Below the pieces are notes generated by a model. The model worked only from the letters and a program-made list of their open reading frames with translations. It ran no database searches and was not told the DNA's origin. DNA of 64,000 bases, taken from positions 75,079 to 139,078 of the forward strand of contig JAVJRK010000013.1 in NCBI GenBank assembly GCA_040218445.1. Direction: 5' to 3'. The stretch comes from UBA1479 sp040218445 (GTDB lineage Bacteria > Pseudomonadota > Alphaproteobacteria > Rhodospirillales > Casp-alpha2). How positions within the stretch are numbered: the first letter of the stretch is position 1; every line of letters starts with the position of its first letter. Position numbers and translations under genes: made by a program. Below are positions 7,779-15,717 of the stretch, piece after piece.

Positions 7779-8972
7779 TCAGGTGATCCGCTCGACCGCA
7801 ACGGCCGTGGCCTCGCCACCGCCGATGCACAAGGACGCGACACCCTTGGACAGATCGTATTTTTGCAACGCCGCCAGCAGCGTCACCAGAATGCGCGCCC
7901 CCGACGCCCCGATGGGGTGTCCCAGGGCACAGGCGCCGCCATGGACGTTGACCTTGTCATGGGGCAGGTCCAGATCGCGCATGGCCGCCATGGTGACCAC
8001 GGCGAAGGCTTCATTGATTTCGAACAGGTCCACATCGGTCAGGTCCCAGCCGACCTTATCGGCCAGCTTCTGCATCGCCCCGACCGGCGCCGTGGTGAAC
8101 CAGCAGGGCTGATGGGCATGCGTGGCATGACCATGGATGACGGCGAGCGGCGTCAGGCCGCGCTTTTCGGCCTCGGACCGGCGCATCAGCACCAGCGCCG
8201 CCGCCCCGTCGGAAATCGACGATGAATTGGCGGGCGTGACCGTGCCGTCCTTGGCAAAGGCAGGCTTCAAGGCGCGGATCTTGTCCGGGTCGGCCTTCAG
8301 CGGTTGTTCGTCCCGTTCCACCGTGACCTCGGCCTTACGGGTCTTGACGGTGACGGGAACGACCTCGCCGTCGAAAGTGCCGTCCTCGATCGCCTTTTTT
8401 GCACGATCCAGCGAGGTAATGGCGAAATCGTCCTGGGCCTCGCGCGTGAACTGATAATGGGTCGCCGTATCCTCGGCGAAGGTGCCCATCAGACGCCCCT
8501 TGTCGTAGGCATCTTCAAGCCCGTCCAGGAACATATGATCCATGACCTGACCGTGCCCCATGCGGTAGCCGCCACGCGCTTTTTCCAGCAGGTAGGGTGC
8601 ATTGGTCATGCTTTCCATCCCACCCGCGACCATGACGTCCCCGGCCCCGGCCAGAATGCCGTCATGGGCCAGCATGGCCGCCTTCATGCCCGAGCCGCAC
8701 ATCTTGTTCAACGTCGTGCAGGGCACGCCTTCGGGCAGGCCCGCACCCAGCGATGCCTGGCGCGCGGGCGCCTGGCCCAGACCGGCCGGCAGCACGATGC
8801 CCATATAGACCTCGTCGACCGCATCGGGTGCGACGCCGGCACGTTGCAAAGCGGCCTTGATCGCAGCCGATCCCAATTCGGGCGCGCGGGCGCCGGAAAG
8901 GTCCCCCTGAAACCCGCCCATGGGGGTGCGGGCAGCACCCGCGATGACGATCGGATCCATATCCCTGGTCAT
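7779..8972 (-). CDS. Acetyl-CoA C-acetyltransferase (thiolase)
   Basis: The 397-residue protein is a full-length thiolase. The nucleophile C92 is in LNKMCGSGMKA, a histidine in GGACALGHPIGASGAR and the second cysteine in SLCIGGGEA. Length and motifs fit the biosynthetic/acetoacetyl-CoA type that condenses or cleaves two acetyl units. It could serve amino-acid and fatty-acid catabolism or polyhydroxybutyrate precursor supply; no phaB or phaC is nearby. It heads the close-spaced set thiolase, SDR, HCCA isomerase and rhodanese on the minus strand, which supports a catabolic role. Confidence 0.9.
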   Translation of the reverse strand: MTRDMDPIVIAGAARTPMGGFQGDLSGARAPELGSAAIKAALQRAGVAPDAVDEVYMGIVLPAGLGQAPARQASLGAGLPEGVPCTTLNKMCGSGMKAAMLAHDGILAGAGDVMVAGGMESMTNAPYLLEKARGGYRMGHGQVMDHMFLDGLEDAYDKGRLMGTFAEDTATHYQFTREAQDDFAITSLDRAKKAIEDGTFDGEVVPVTVKTRKAEVTVERDEQPLKADPDKIRALKPAFAKDGTVTPANSSSISDGAAALVLMRRSEAEKRGLTPLAVIHGHATHAHQPCWFTTAPVGAMQKLADKVGWDLTDVDLFEINEAFAVVTMAAMRDLDLPHDKVNVHGGACALGHPIGASGARILVTLLAALQKYDLSKGVASLCIGGGEATAVAVERIT

Positions 8973-8988
8973 GGTGCTTCCTTCCCAG

Positions 8989-9423
8989 TTAGAACTTAAT
9001 CAGGTGGCCGTAGTTATAGACCACCATGGCAAAGCCCAGCCATTCGGCAATCAACCAGCCCCGCATCAGATCGGCCCAGATTTGGTTTTCGCAATTGGGG
9101 GCACACCGCCACAGGCTGACCGTCATCCAAATGAGGTACGGCACGGCAAGGAACGATCCAAGAACCATCCCTGTAATCGCCCCGTAATAGCCCCCTTGCG
9201 TATCCTGCGGGGCGAACAGCAAGCCGATCTGCAGACCGATCAGGATCATCGCAAGGCTGCTGGCGATCACCACGCCCATGCCGAACACGCCGTAAGCCCA
9301 GAACACGATCCACAGCCGTTCCCGCCCATGCCAGCATTTGCGGAGAATGGGCTCCGGTGGCTCGTCTCCCGGCGTTCCGCCGCCGTGCAGGTCAATGTAG
9401 ATAGGCGTTTGATCGTTGATCAT
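8989..9423 (-). CDS. Four-helix membrane protein of unknown function
   Basis: This is a 144-residue hydrophobic protein starting MINDQTPIYIDLHGGG. After a polar N-terminus it shows about three to four membrane segments (WIVFWAYGVFGMGVVI, SLAMILIGLQIGLLF, GMVLGSFLAVPYLIWM and a final LIAEWLGFAMVVYN). A cysteine-containing loop SLWRCAPNCENQIW lies before the last one. The start codon overlaps the stop of the preceding membrane-protein gene as ATGA, so translation is almost certainly coupled. I do not recognise a named family. Two cysteines three residues apart in a loop could be structural or metal-binding. Confidence 0.7.
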   Translation of the reverse strand: MINDQTPIYIDLHGGGTPGDEPPEPILRKCWHGRERLWIVFWAYGVFGMGVVIASSLAMILIGLQIGLLFAPQDTQGGYYGAITGMVLGSFLAVPYLIWMTVSLWRCAPNCENQIWADLMRGWLIAEWLGFAMVVYNYGHLIKF

Positions 9424-9800
9424 CGTGACAATCCAACAAAAGCGGATAACGCGTTGGCCAAAACCAGCAAAGCGACCATGCCGCGTGCCGTGGTCGGCCA
9501 AACACCCGGCGGTTCATGATCGACGGCCCGCCAAACGCCGACGCACCACCAGATGAACGCCGCCAGCAAAATCCATTCGGTCAGCCGCAGCAGACCGTCA
9601 AGCACATAGAGTTCACCCGCGAAATAGGGCGACTGCGGCACCCGGAACAAGGTCACGATACCACGCTCGACCCCATAGCCGATGAACCAGACAGCCCCGC
9701 CCAGCCAGAACATCGGTTTCAGGGGAATTTTCCCTTTCCAGCCGTCCGTGCACCATCGAAGCAGGGTCGCGCTGAGGGTTGAGGGGGGCTTTTCGTTCAT
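9420..9800 (-). CDS. Three-helix membrane protein of unknown function
   Basis: The 126-residue protein has membrane segments at about residues 29-50 (FWLGGAVWFIGYGVERG), 70-92 (LLRLTEWILLAAFIWWCVGVW) and 105-122. A WWCVGVWRAVD motif follows the second helix and echoes the SLWRCAPN loop of its overlapping downstream neighbour. The two may therefore be distant relatives or subunits of one complex. The genes overlap by four bases (ATGA). Neither has a catalytic motif I can name. The pair sits between a PaaI-type thioesterase upstream and a thiolase downstream. Confidence 0.65.
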   Translation of the reverse strand: MNEKPPSTLSATLLRWCTDGWKGKIPLKPMFWLGGAVWFIGYGVERGIVTLFRVPQSPYFAGELYVLDGLLRLTEWILLAAFIWWCVGVWRAVDHEPPGVWPTTARGMVALLVLANALSAFVGLSR

Positions 9801-9816
9801 TGAGTGTCCTTGGTCA

Positions 9817-10275
9817 TTAGCCGATCACGTCGCCCCGGCCCTGAATCCGCATCAGGGTCTGTTGCAAGGCGGCACAAGCCACCGGCTGGCCATCCTTGAC
9901 GACCATCACGTCGGCACGGCTGACGGTCAGCGTCCGTCCGGGACGAACCACATAGCCGCGGGCGATCAGTTCGTCGCCGTCAGCCGGCGCCATCAGGTTC
10001 AATTTGTATTCCACGGTCAGCACCCCGTCGTCGGCCCCCATCAGGCTATAGGCCGCGTATCCACCCGCCGAGTCCGCAATCGTGCCGACCACGCCGCCGT
10101 GGAAAAACCCGTGCTGCTGGGACACGGCATCCGAATAGGGCAGTTCGATCTCGCAATACCCCGGGCGGACCTCGCCCAGCCGCGCACCGATATGGGCCAT
10201 GATGCCCTGCTTGTCGAAACTGTCGCGCACACGTTGGGCGAACGCATCATCGGCCGGCTGGAATTCCGTGTTCAT
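9817..10275 (-). CDS. PaaI-family hotdog-fold thioesterase
   Basis: The 152-residue protein is a single hotdog domain. Its QQHGFFHGGVVGTIADSAGG segment holds the HGG and the acidic residue at the start of the long helix used by PaaI/YbgC-type acyl-CoA thioesterases. The TVEYKLNLMAPADGDELIARG strand set follows as expected. It probably hydrolyses a small acyl- or aryl-CoA and so recycles CoA. It lies 16 bp before the membrane-protein pair on the same strand, and its neighbourhood of thiolase and hydratase fits CoA metabolism. The acyl group is unknown. Confidence 0.85.
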   Translation of the reverse strand: MNTEFQPADDAFAQRVRDSFDKQGIMAHIGARLGEVRPGYCEIELPYSDAVSQQHGFFHGGVVGTIADSAGGYAAYSLMGADDGVLTVEYKLNLMAPADGDELIARGYVVRPGRTLTVSRADVMVVKDGQPVACAALQQTLMRIQGRGDVIG

Positions 10276-10298
10276 GTCAAACGGCGCCTTTTACAGCC

Positions 10299-11141
10299 CT
10301 ATGTGCCGACCCGAAGCGGGCTGACCAGCCCGCGCAGGGTGGCGATCATACTCAACGGTACGATCTTGCCCGTTGCGGGGTTTTCTTCCGTCGGCTCGCC
10401 CGCGATCTTCATTTCCACATTCAGGATGTCGGATTCGACGGTAATCCAGTGGGTGTTGCGGGTGATCGTCGGATCGGCCCAGACCTCATAACGCGTTTCA
10501 TCGGGCCCCAGGCCGGCAAGGCCCAAGGCAACGGCTACGTTGACGTTGGCCGGGAACTTGTCTGCGGCGGCGCGGACAGATCCTTCATAAAGCTTCTTGG
10601 GCGCGTTCAGGCCCATCAGGTTGATGCCCTGCTCCCGGACCCAGACCGCTTTCTGAAACCCGGCGGGCGGCTTATGCGTGCGCATGGTCACTGACCGCAG
10701 GTCACCCTCGGCGGCGGCACGCACCGTGTCCAGGCCGACAATGGCCCCCGTGGGCACGACGATACGCGCCCCCGTTTCACGGGCGCGCTCGACCAAATCC
10801 ATGTGATGAAGCAACTGCGATACGGACAGCGGCACCAGGATACGCCCCTGTTCGACCGCAGGGCCGCAAACATCCAGAAAACGTTCCGGCGGCGCACATT
10901 CAACAACCACATCCGCGATTTCGGCAAGGTCCGCCAGATCCATGATCTGGGGCGGACTGTTCAGATGCGCCAAACGCGATGCGGCGCGCTCCTTGTTCCC
11001 GGCCGATACGGCAACCAGTTCCAATCCCGGCTCGTCATCCGTATCGAGCCATTCCGCCACCGGCAAACCGACAGCACCCAAGCCGCCCAATGCAACGCGC
11101 AAGGGGGCACCCTGTAACGGTTTCTTTTTATTGATAGACAC
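10299..11141 (-). CDS. L-aspartate dehydrogenase-like protein (NadX/DUF108)
   Basis: The 280-residue protein has an N-terminal Rossmann domain (VALGGLGAVG at 16-25) and the VECAPPE segment. The C-terminal aspartate dehydrogenase domain has H231 in ITRNTHWITVESD as the expected catalytic residue. Family members interconvert L-aspartate and oxaloacetate/iminoaspartate with NAD(P), feeding NAD synthesis or aspartate breakdown. I place the start at GTG 11141, which has GGAGGA 7 bases upstream; the ATG ten codons earlier has no such site. It is 23 bp upstream of the thioesterase gene, so the two are likely in one transcript. Confidence 0.8.
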   Translation of the reverse strand: MSINKKKPLQGAPLRVALGGLGAVGLPVAEWLDTDDEPGLELVAVSAGNKERAASRLAHLNSPPQIMDLADLAEIADVVVECAPPERFLDVCGPAVEQGRILVPLSVSQLLHHMDLVERARETGARIVVPTGAIVGLDTVRAAAEGDLRSVTMRTHKPPAGFQKAVWVREQGINLMGLNAPKKLYEGSVRAAADKFPANVNVAVALGLAGLGPDETRYEVWADPTITRNTHWITVESDILNVEMKIAGEPTEENPATGKIVPLSMIATLRGLVSPLRVGT

Positions 11142-11221
11142 AGGCGTTTCCTCCGGTCCCTTCCTTCCCACACGGACCAGGCAAAATCAACGGCGGGATG
11201 TTTCAATCTGCGTGGATGCGC

Positions 11222-11638
11222 TCAGCTTGCGGCCTTGGCGCGGCGGCCTTCGCGGTCCGCCAAAAGGGCCTGCGACTGGGTTTCCAGGCGGTCCAATTCA
11301 CCCAGGGTCTCAATGATGTCTTCCTGCTGGCTGCGCAACTGTTCGCGCCGGGCCTGAAGCTTGCCGATGAACAGTTTAAGCTGTGAGACTTCGGACGGGT
11401 CCGCGTCGTAAAGATCGATCATTTCGCGAATCTCATCCAGGGAGAACCCCAGCCGTTTGCCGCGCATGATCAGGCGCAGGCGGACATGATCACGGGCACC
11501 ATAAATGCGCCGCTGGCCATCCCGGTCCGGGCTCAGAAGCCCTTTGTCCTCATAGAAACGGATCGCACGGGTAGTGACCCCGAATTCGCGGGCCAGTTCG
11601 GCGATGCCGTACATCTGTTGCGTCTGATCCAATGCCAT
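11222..11638 (-). CDS. MerR-family regulator, LiuR-like
   Basis: The 138-residue protein begins with a MerR winged helix (MYGIAELAREFGVTTRAIRF, then YEDKGLL and RRIYG) and continues into the dimerising coiled coil (about 85-125). The tail is short and lacks the cysteines of metal sensors. This build and the VTTRAIRFYEDKGLL block resemble LiuR, the repressor of branched-chain amino acid and fatty-acid breakdown genes. A typical MerR-type operator lies in its own promoter, implying autoregulation. The 3-methylglutaconyl-CoA hydratase-like gene at 5.1-5.9 kb is a candidate target. A start eight codons later (MYGIAEL) is possible. Confidence 0.8.
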   Translation of the reverse strand: MALDQTQQMYGIAELAREFGVTTRAIRFYEDKGLLSPDRDGQRRIYGARDHVRLRLIMRGKRLGFSLDEIREMIDLYDADPSEVSQLKLFIGKLQARREQLRSQQEDIIETLGELDRLETQSQALLADREGRRAKAAS

Positions 11639-11644
11639 GACCGG

Positions 11645-11673
11645 ACTTTAGCTAACGTTTACGTAAACGTAAA
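11645..11673 (-). promoter_or_regulatory. Promoter with MerR/LiuR-type operator in the spacer
   Basis: Read on the minus strand, TTTACG (11673-11668) and TAAAGT (11650-11645) are 17 bases apart. The spacer and -35 contain the perfect palindrome ACGTTTACGTAAACGT (11655-11670). An alternative TTTACGT-AA-ACGTAAA inverted repeat lies at 11658-11673. Operators placed between -35 and -10 are a MerR-family habit. The expected transcription start falls at or next to the first base of the annotated ATG at 11638, so the message may be leaderless or may use the later ATG. Confidence 0.6.
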
Positions 11674-11725
11674 GCATGCCGTCACCGGCACGCCCCCGGC
11701 CCTGCTCGCTGCCATCCCCTTCAAA

Positions 11726-13141
11726 TTACAACAGGAACGCGGCCGCCAGTCCCAGGAAGGCGAAGAACCCGACCACGTCGGTAATCGTCGTCAGAAACAC
11801 GCTGGAGGCAATCGCCGGGTCGATCCCGGCCTTGTCCAACAGCAACGGAATGGACGCCCCGGCCAGTCCCGCGACCACCATGTTGACGATCATGGCCAAG
11901 CCGATGATCACGCCGATTTCCGGCGCCTGGAACCATAGCCAGGCGATCACGCCGGTAATCACCGCGAAGATCACGCCGTTGATCACGCCAACCAGCAGTT
12001 CCTTGCCGATCACGCGGTAGGCGTTGGTCGATGTCAGCTCGCGCGTCGCCAGGGCACGCACGGCGACGGTCAGGGTCTGCGTGCCCGCATTCCCACCCAT
12101 CGAGGCCACGATGGGCATGAGAATGGCCAGGGCCACGACCTGCTGCAGCGTCGTTTCGAACAACCCGATGACCATCGACGCCAGGATCGCCGTGAACAGA
12201 TTGACCAAAAGCCAGCGGAACCGCGCCTTGGTCGTATCCATGGCCGCATCGTACAGATCGACCTCGCCGACACCGGCCATGGCCAGCATGTCTTCTTCGT
12301 GTTCTTCATGGATGACGTCGACCACGTCATCGATGGTGATGGCGCCGACCAACCGGTTGGCCTCATCGACCACGGGGGCGGAGACCAGATCGCGCTGGCG
12401 GAACAGGAAGGCGACGTCTTCCTGGTCCATGGTCACGGGGATCAGTTTCAATTCCGTCTGCATCAATTCGGACACACGGACCGGCCGTTTGGACCGCAAC
12501 AGGTGGCTCAGGTGGATGGCGCCGACGGGCTTATGCATCGGGTCGACGACGAAAATGTCGTAAAACGACGTGGGCAGAATGTCGTCTTCGCCTTCCGCCG
12601 CGTCGCGCATGTAATCGATGGTTTCGCCGACGGTCCAATGGCTCGGGACCGTGACGATTTCGCGCTGCATCAGGCGGCCGGCGGAATCTTCGGGATAGGA
12701 CAGGCTTTGTTCGATCAGACGCCGGTCCGGGGCCGGCATGGCCTCCAGCACCTTCTGCTGATCGGGGCCCTCCAATTCCTCGACGATCTCGACCACATCG
12801 TCGGAATCAAGGTCCTGGACGGCGGCGGCGATCTGCTCGGGCGCCATGTCCTCGAACACGTCCTCGCGGACCGCTTCGTCAAGCTCGGTCCAGACCTCGG
12901 TCGGCAGGGCTTCGCCCAGTTCGGCCAAAAACTTGTTGCGGTCGTCGGTGTTCAGGCGCTCGACCACATCCGCCACGTCGGCGTAATGCAGCCCATCGAC
13001 CAGTTCTTTCAAGCCTTCCGTATCGCCCTGGGACAGCGCCGTGATCACGGCGGCATCGACGATATCGTGCGTGTCCTCGCCCGGGTCTTCGACCGGGGTT
13101 TCGGGCTCGATCTCAGGGATATCGTCCGGGCGTTCGCTCAC
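11726..13141 (-). CDS. mgtE: Magnesium transporter MgtE
   Basis: The 471-residue protein has the full MgtE layout. There is an acidic helical N-domain (about 30-150, with repeated GLKELVDGLHYADVADV-like superhelical units), then two CBS domains (about 155-285) containing MQREIVTVPSHWTVGE and the FIVDPMHKP block. Five membrane helices (about 310-470) form the Mg2+ pore, including GGNAGTQTLTVAVRALATRE. The cytoplasmic domains sense Mg2+ and gate the channel. It is monocistronic, with a tRNA gene upstream and the MerR gene downstream. It sits in the inner membrane. Confidence 0.95.
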   Translation of the reverse strand: MSERPDDIPEIEPETPVEDPGEDTHDIVDAAVITALSQGDTEGLKELVDGLHYADVADVVERLNTDDRNKFLAELGEALPTEVWTELDEAVREDVFEDMAPEQIAAAVQDLDSDDVVEIVEELEGPDQQKVLEAMPAPDRRLIEQSLSYPEDSAGRLMQREIVTVPSHWTVGETIDYMRDAAEGEDDILPTSFYDIFVVDPMHKPVGAIHLSHLLRSKRPVRVSELMQTELKLIPVTMDQEDVAFLFRQRDLVSAPVVDEANRLVGAITIDDVVDVIHEEHEEDMLAMAGVGEVDLYDAAMDTTKARFRWLLVNLFTAILASMVIGLFETTLQQVVALAILMPIVASMGGNAGTQTLTVAVRALATRELTSTNAYRVIGKELLVGVINGVIFAVITGVIAWLWFQAPEIGVIIGLAMIVNMVVAGLAGASIPLLLDKAGIDPAIASSVFLTTITDVVGFFAFLGLAAAFLL

Positions 13142-13263
13142 GGCTCGGGTCTCCGATCCAGGGGTTCAAGGCTTACGCATCAGGCGTTGACGGTGGATGA
13201 TCCGCATCGCCCCACACGCCACAGACATTACCGCCAATTCGTTACAATTTCGCCCGAAAACGC

Positions 13264-13293
13264 AAAAAACCCGCTCCGAAGAGCGGGTTTTTT
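13264..13293. terminator. Bidirectional intrinsic terminator downstream of tRNA-Leu
   Basis: A run of six A, the arm CCCGCTC, the loop CGAA, the arm GAGCGGG and a run of six T form a perfect 7-bp hairpin with A/T tails on both sides. It lies just after the 3' end of the minus-strand tRNA-Leu and would end that transcript. Confidence 0.85.
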
Positions 13294-13310
13294 CCTGCAT
13301 TTCCAAGGAA

Positions 13311-13397
13311 TGGTGCGGTCGAGAAGACTCGAACTTCCACGGGATCTCTCCCACAGCGACCTCAACGCTGCGCGTCTACCAGTTCCGCCACGACCGC
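13311..13397 (-). tRNA. tRNA-Leu (anticodon GAG)
   Basis: The reverse complement folds as a class II tRNA. The acceptor stem is GCGGTCG with CGACCGC, the D-loop has AACTGGTAGACGC, the anticodon stem-loop is CAGCG-TTGAGGT-CGCTG giving GAG, and there is a long variable arm (TGGGAGAGATCCCG). The T-arm is AAGTTCGAGTCTTCT. The CCA end is encoded at 13311-13313. It reads CUC/CUU leucine codons. An intrinsic terminator follows immediately. Confidence 0.95.
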
Positions 13398-13498
13398 ATT
13401 TTTCCTTGCCGCAAGTACGTCACTTGCGAAATACATGGCGGCAGATAGCAAATCGGCGCAACCATATCAAGCGGAAGCGCGACCAGGAGACTTATTTG

Positions 13499-14203
13499 AT
13501 GCCATCCGATCCCGCCGCCGGGCCGGTCCAGCCCCCTGCCCCCACCCCCGGCACGGGCGAGGTGGAATGGCGTATTTCCGACATGCCCGTGCCCTATGAA
13601 CAGGCCGTGGCCTTCATGGAAGACCGCGTCGCCCAAATCCGAGCCGGCGAAGCCCCTGAAATGGTTTGGCTTTTGGAACATCCGCCGCTTTACACAGCGG
13701 GCACCAGCGCCGACCCGGCGGAACTGGTCGACCCGGACCGCTTTCCCGTGTTCAAGACGGGGCGCGGCGGGCGCTATACCTACCACGGCCCGGGGCAGCG
13801 CGTGGCCTATGTCATGCTGGACCTGAAGAAACGCGGCGAGGACGTGCGCGCCTTCGTCTGCGATCTGGAAAACTGGGTCATCGGCGCCCTTCGGAAATTC
13901 AACATCACCGGCGAGCGACGCGACGGACGGGTCGGCATCTGGGTCACCCGGGGGGCGCCGGGCTCGAAACTCTACCGCGAGGACAAAATCGCCGCCGTCG
14001 GCGTGCGCCTGCGCAAATGGGTGACCTTCCACGGGATTTCGCTGAACATCGAGCCGGACCTGGGCCATTTCGACGGCATCATCCCCTGCGGAATCGAAGA
14101 CCACGGCGTGACGTCCCTGGTCGACCTTGGCGTGACGGCCTCAACCCCGGAAGTGGACATCATTCTGCGCCAAACATTCGACGAGGTTTTTGGAAATGCA
14201 TGA
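13499..14203 (+). CDS. lipB: Lipoyl(octanoyl) transferase LipB
   Basis: This 234-residue enzyme moves octanoyl from acyl carrier protein to lipoyl domains of 2-oxoacid dehydrogenases and the glycine cleavage H protein. It has WLLEHPPLYTAGTS, the GRGGRYTYHGPGQ motif, K163 in EDKIAAVGVR and the acyl-thioester cysteine C197 in GIIPCGIEDHGVTSL. Both catalytic residues are therefore present. The ATG at 13499 has AGGAGA 8 bases upstream. The proline-rich first 20 residues are an extension. It overlaps the next gene by a few bases. It is cytoplasmic. Confidence 0.95.
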   Translation: MPSDPAAGPVQPPAPTPGTGEVEWRISDMPVPYEQAVAFMEDRVAQIRAGEAPEMVWLLEHPPLYTAGTSADPAELVDPDRFPVFKTGRGGRYTYHGPGQRVAYVMLDLKKRGEDVRAFVCDLENWVIGALRKFNITGERRDGRVGIWVTRGAPGSKLYREDKIAAVGVRLRKWVTFHGISLNIEPDLGHFDGIIPCGIEDHGVTSLVDLGVTASTPEVDIILRQTFDEVFGNA

Positions 14204-14603
14204 CCACCCAGACGCGATCGACAGAGCGGCGATCGAGCAGGCCGGTTTGGACCTTCTGGACCGGCACATGGCCGCGATCAACAATCACGACGCCCGGGCC
14301 ATGGCGGCGCTTATGCACTATCCCCATCCGCGCCTGGCGGAAGGCAAGGTCACCGTCTATGACGGCCCGGACAGCAATCCGATGGATTTGTTCGAACGCC
14401 TGCAGGCCCAGGATAACTGGCACCACAGCGAATGGAATGAACGCGAGCTGATCCAGTTCAACGCCGACAAGGCCCATTGGAAACTGGTCTATACCCGCTA
14501 CCGCACCGACGGCAGCGTCATCGGCGTGTACGATTCCCTCTACATCCTGACCTGCCAGGATGGCCAGTGGGGCATTCAGTCGCGGTCCAGTTTCGGGCCC
14601 TGA
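14196..14603 (+). CDS. NTF2-like (SnoaL-type) small protein
   Basis: The product of about 135 residues begins MHDHPDAIDRAAIEQ and has the alternating helix/strand pattern of NTF2-like proteins. A helical start is followed by MAAINNHDARAMAALMHYPH, then curved strands ending GVYDSLYILTCQDGQWGIQS. Such proteins form cone-shaped pockets used for polyketide cyclisation, isomerisation or simply binding. No catalytic pattern is clear. I use the ATG at 14196, which overlaps the lipB stop and has GAGG in front; a TTG six bases earlier is also possible. Coupled translation with lipB is likely, but its role in lipoylation is unknown. Confidence 0.65.
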   Translation: MHDHPDAIDRAAIEQAGLDLLDRHMAAINNHDARAMAALMHYPHPRLAEGKVTVYDGPDSNPMDLFERLQAQDNWHHSEWNERELIQFNADKAHWKLVYTRYRTDGSVIGVYDSLYILTCQDGQWGIQSRSSFGP

Positions 14604-14618
14604 GCGAAACCCCGCGTC

Positions 14619-15593
14619 TCACTCGAATTCCATCTGCACGTACACCCGGCCGGCGTTGCGCGTCGCCAGTTGTTCGAAGGTATCGAGATGCGCATAGGCG
14701 GCCTGATCCACGTAATACGCCCCCTTCAGGTCGCCGCCCTTATCCAGGTGCACCCGGATCTCGCCGCGAAGGTGCACAAGATAGTCATGGGTATAGCGCC
14801 GCACCTGCGCCATGTTGGTGGGATGACCGTGGCCGGGGATGACGTAGGCCGCCTTTAGCCCTTCGAACGGCCCCTGCCAGGTTTCGACCCAGCCCTTGGT
14901 ATCCGTTTCATCGAAGATGGGAAGCAGCCGTTCATGGAACGCCATGTCGCCCGCAATCACCAGGGACTGCTCCGGCAGCCAAACCTGAATATCACCGGGG
15001 CTGTGTGCCGGGCCCAGATGCAGGACCTCGATCTTGAACCGCCCCATGGCAATCTCGCGTTTATCCGCGAAGGTTTCCGTCGGCCCGACAAGCTTCGTGC
15101 CCGCCGTCCGTTCCTTCAGCACACGGTTTGCCGATGCCAGAATTTGCGCGCCCCGGTCCTTGAATTCATGGGCCGCGTCCGCATGGGCCAGGATCGGCAC
15201 GCCCTGTTCCTGCCAATAGGAATTGCCCAGCATGGCATGACCTTGGCCGTTTTCATTGATGACCAGTTTGACCGGTTCTTTGGTGATGGCTTTGATTTCG
15301 TCGTGCAGGGCCTTCGCCAACAAATAGGCCCCGCCGCCGTTGACGACCACGACGCCGTCGCCGGTGACGATAAAGCTCAGGTTGTTGTTATGTCCCCAGT
15401 TCTCATAGGTCGGCGGCGCCGTCGCACCGATCGCCGACCATACATGGGGAATGACCTCGACCGGTTTGGCATACAGCGCCGATCCCGGATACTGGTCGGC
15501 GATGTCCTCGCTGGCCCGCAGCGGTGAGGCCGGCATGACGGCAAAGGTTAGGGCAAGCATGAATAAAGGAAAGATCGGCAAACAACGGGTCAT
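14619..15593 (-). CDS. Exported metallo-beta-lactamase-fold protein with an altered metal motif
   Basis: The 324-residue protein has a signal peptide (FPLFMLALTFAVMPASPLRA) and an MBL fold of the SoxH/quinoprotein-associated hydrolase type. The usual HxHxDH is replaced: LVINENGQGHAMLGN keeps only the last histidine. The later ligands remain recognisable (GPAHSPGD, VIAGDMAF, YVIPGHGHPTN). The protein may bind one metal or use different ligands, or it may be non-enzymatic. The start at 15593 has AGGA 9 bases upstream. It is divergent from an HbpS/GlcG protein, another group seen near periplasmic quinoprotein dehydrogenases. The role is unproven. Confidence 0.75.
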   Translation of the reverse strand: MTRCLPIFPLFMLALTFAVMPASPLRASEDIADQYPGSALYAKPVEVIPHVWSAIGATAPPTYENWGHNNNLSFIVTGDGVVVVNGGGAYLLAKALHDEIKAITKEPVKLVINENGQGHAMLGNSYWQEQGVPILAHADAAHEFKDRGAQILASANRVLKERTAGTKLVGPTETFADKREIAMGRFKIEVLHLGPAHSPGDIQVWLPEQSLVIAGDMAFHERLLPIFDETDTKGWVETWQGPFEGLKAAYVIPGHGHPTNMAQVRRYTHDYLVHLRGEIRVHLDKGGDLKGAYYVDQAAYAHLDTFEQLATRNAGRVYVQMEFE

Positions 15594-15717
15594 CTGTATT
15601 CCTGTCGGCATTGCAAGGTTGAGGATTGCCCAACTATGCAATTACAATTACAAAAAGTCGAATATGATAATTCACGCGGAACCACATAACTTACCGCGCA
15701 TCATCGGGAGGACCTTC

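Noticed and set aside
13311..13397. Integrative element at tRNA-Leu
   Set aside because: No integrase gene and no repeat of the tRNA 3' end were seen; neighbours are housekeeping genes.
12299..13498. Very long open frame running antisense through mgtE into lipB
   Set aside because: It is the shadow of GC-rich mgtE; family similarity to LipB starts only at the ATG at 13499 with its own ribosome binding site.
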